A stretch of 5,346 nucleotides of DNA from NCBI GenBank assembly GCA_030669525.1, contig DAOVDO010000081.1:1-5346 (forward strand), written 5' to 3'. A program made the position numbers and the translations under genes. The stretch is from Dehalococcoidia bacterium (GTDB taxonomy: Bacteria > Chloroflexota > Dehalococcoidia > GIF9 > AB-539-J10). The notes under the pieces were generated by a model that saw nothing but the letters and a program-made list of their open reading frames with translations, had not been told where the DNA came from and did not search any database. Shown piece after piece: positions 5,225-5,346 of the stretch (its first letter is position 1; the number at the start of each line of letters is the position of its first letter).

Positions 5225-5346
5225 TTAAGCGTGAGCCTATGAAGTGTTTAGTTGTTGCTGACTACACATTTTAACGTTATGTGTGACTGGCATCGCTGGA
5301 AGCGGCAAAGCTTGGGTAAAGCTGTCCCACAATGGCTGTAAAAATT
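5225..5346. other. Right-end stretch without a supportable gene; contains one inverted repeat
   Basis: Nothing in this stretch can be called as a gene. ACACAT (5264-5269) and ATGTGT (5279-5284) flank TTTAACGTT, forming an 18-bp palindrome broken by a three-base T insert. On the - strand a 22-codon run entering from the window edge (5345 to 5277, with IFTAIVGQLYPSF) looks mildly protein-like. It may be upstream sequence of the same decayed gene in another frame, but it is too short to support. Confidence 0.35.

Noticed and set aside
1..5346. CRISPR arrays, tRNA or rRNA genes, insertion sequences, phage or toxin-antitoxin genes.
   Set aside because: No repeat-spacer pattern, cloverleaf, transposase motifs or terminal repeats with target duplications were found on reading both strands.

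Overview
The window looks like a stretch of bacterial chromosome carrying a solute-uptake and catabolism locus on the + strand. Four complete genes and one 5'-truncated gene cover about the first 4.7 kb. The last 0.6 kb is largely non-coding and holds what appears to be a decayed gene on the - strand. The DctP lipoprotein signal with a Cys-Ala-Pro-Glu start to the mature protein, followed by a Pro/Glu/Ala-rich linker, the strong Shine-Dalgarno sites, and the use of GTG and probably TTG/GTG starts all indicate a bacterium. The linker style and the cysteine-rich binding protein recall anaerobic sediment bacteria such as Chloroflexota (Dehalococcoidia) or Bacillota. That taxonomic guess is inference only.

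Layout: (1) positions 1-687, the C-terminal 228 residues of a metal-dependent amidohydrolase (HutI/prolidase-like); (2) 688-776, a gap holding a full-strength Shine-Dalgarno in front of a nine-codon mini-ORF, then a second strong Shine-Dalgarno for the next gene; (3) 777-3831, a complete three-gene TRAP transporter of the FcbT/TakP-like (COG4663-4665) type, made of a lipoprotein solute-binding protein, a small four-helix permease and a large permease, with folded-RNA candidates between binding protein and permeases and a 4-base GTGA overlap between the two permease genes; (4) 3905-4738, a metallo-beta-lactamase-fold hydrolase of the COG1237 type; (5) 4807-4850, a strong rho-independent terminator closing the unit; (6) 4849-5346, small inverted repeats and a - strand membrane-protein-like reading frame interrupted by an amber codon.

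How the genes may work together: the TRAP system would import a carboxylate (monocarboxylate, 2-oxoacid or aromatic acid by family analogy) using an ion gradient. The two flanking metal-dependent hydrolases, of unrelated folds, could act on the imported compound or on an amide or ester precursor. Neither the substrate nor the reactions can be read from the sequence. No phage, transposon, CRISPR or RNA gene is visible. The most unusual points are the repeated hairpin unit before the small permease gene, the mini-ORF with a perfect Shine-Dalgarno, apparent substitutions in the binding pocket of the solute-binding protein, and the broken gene at the right end.
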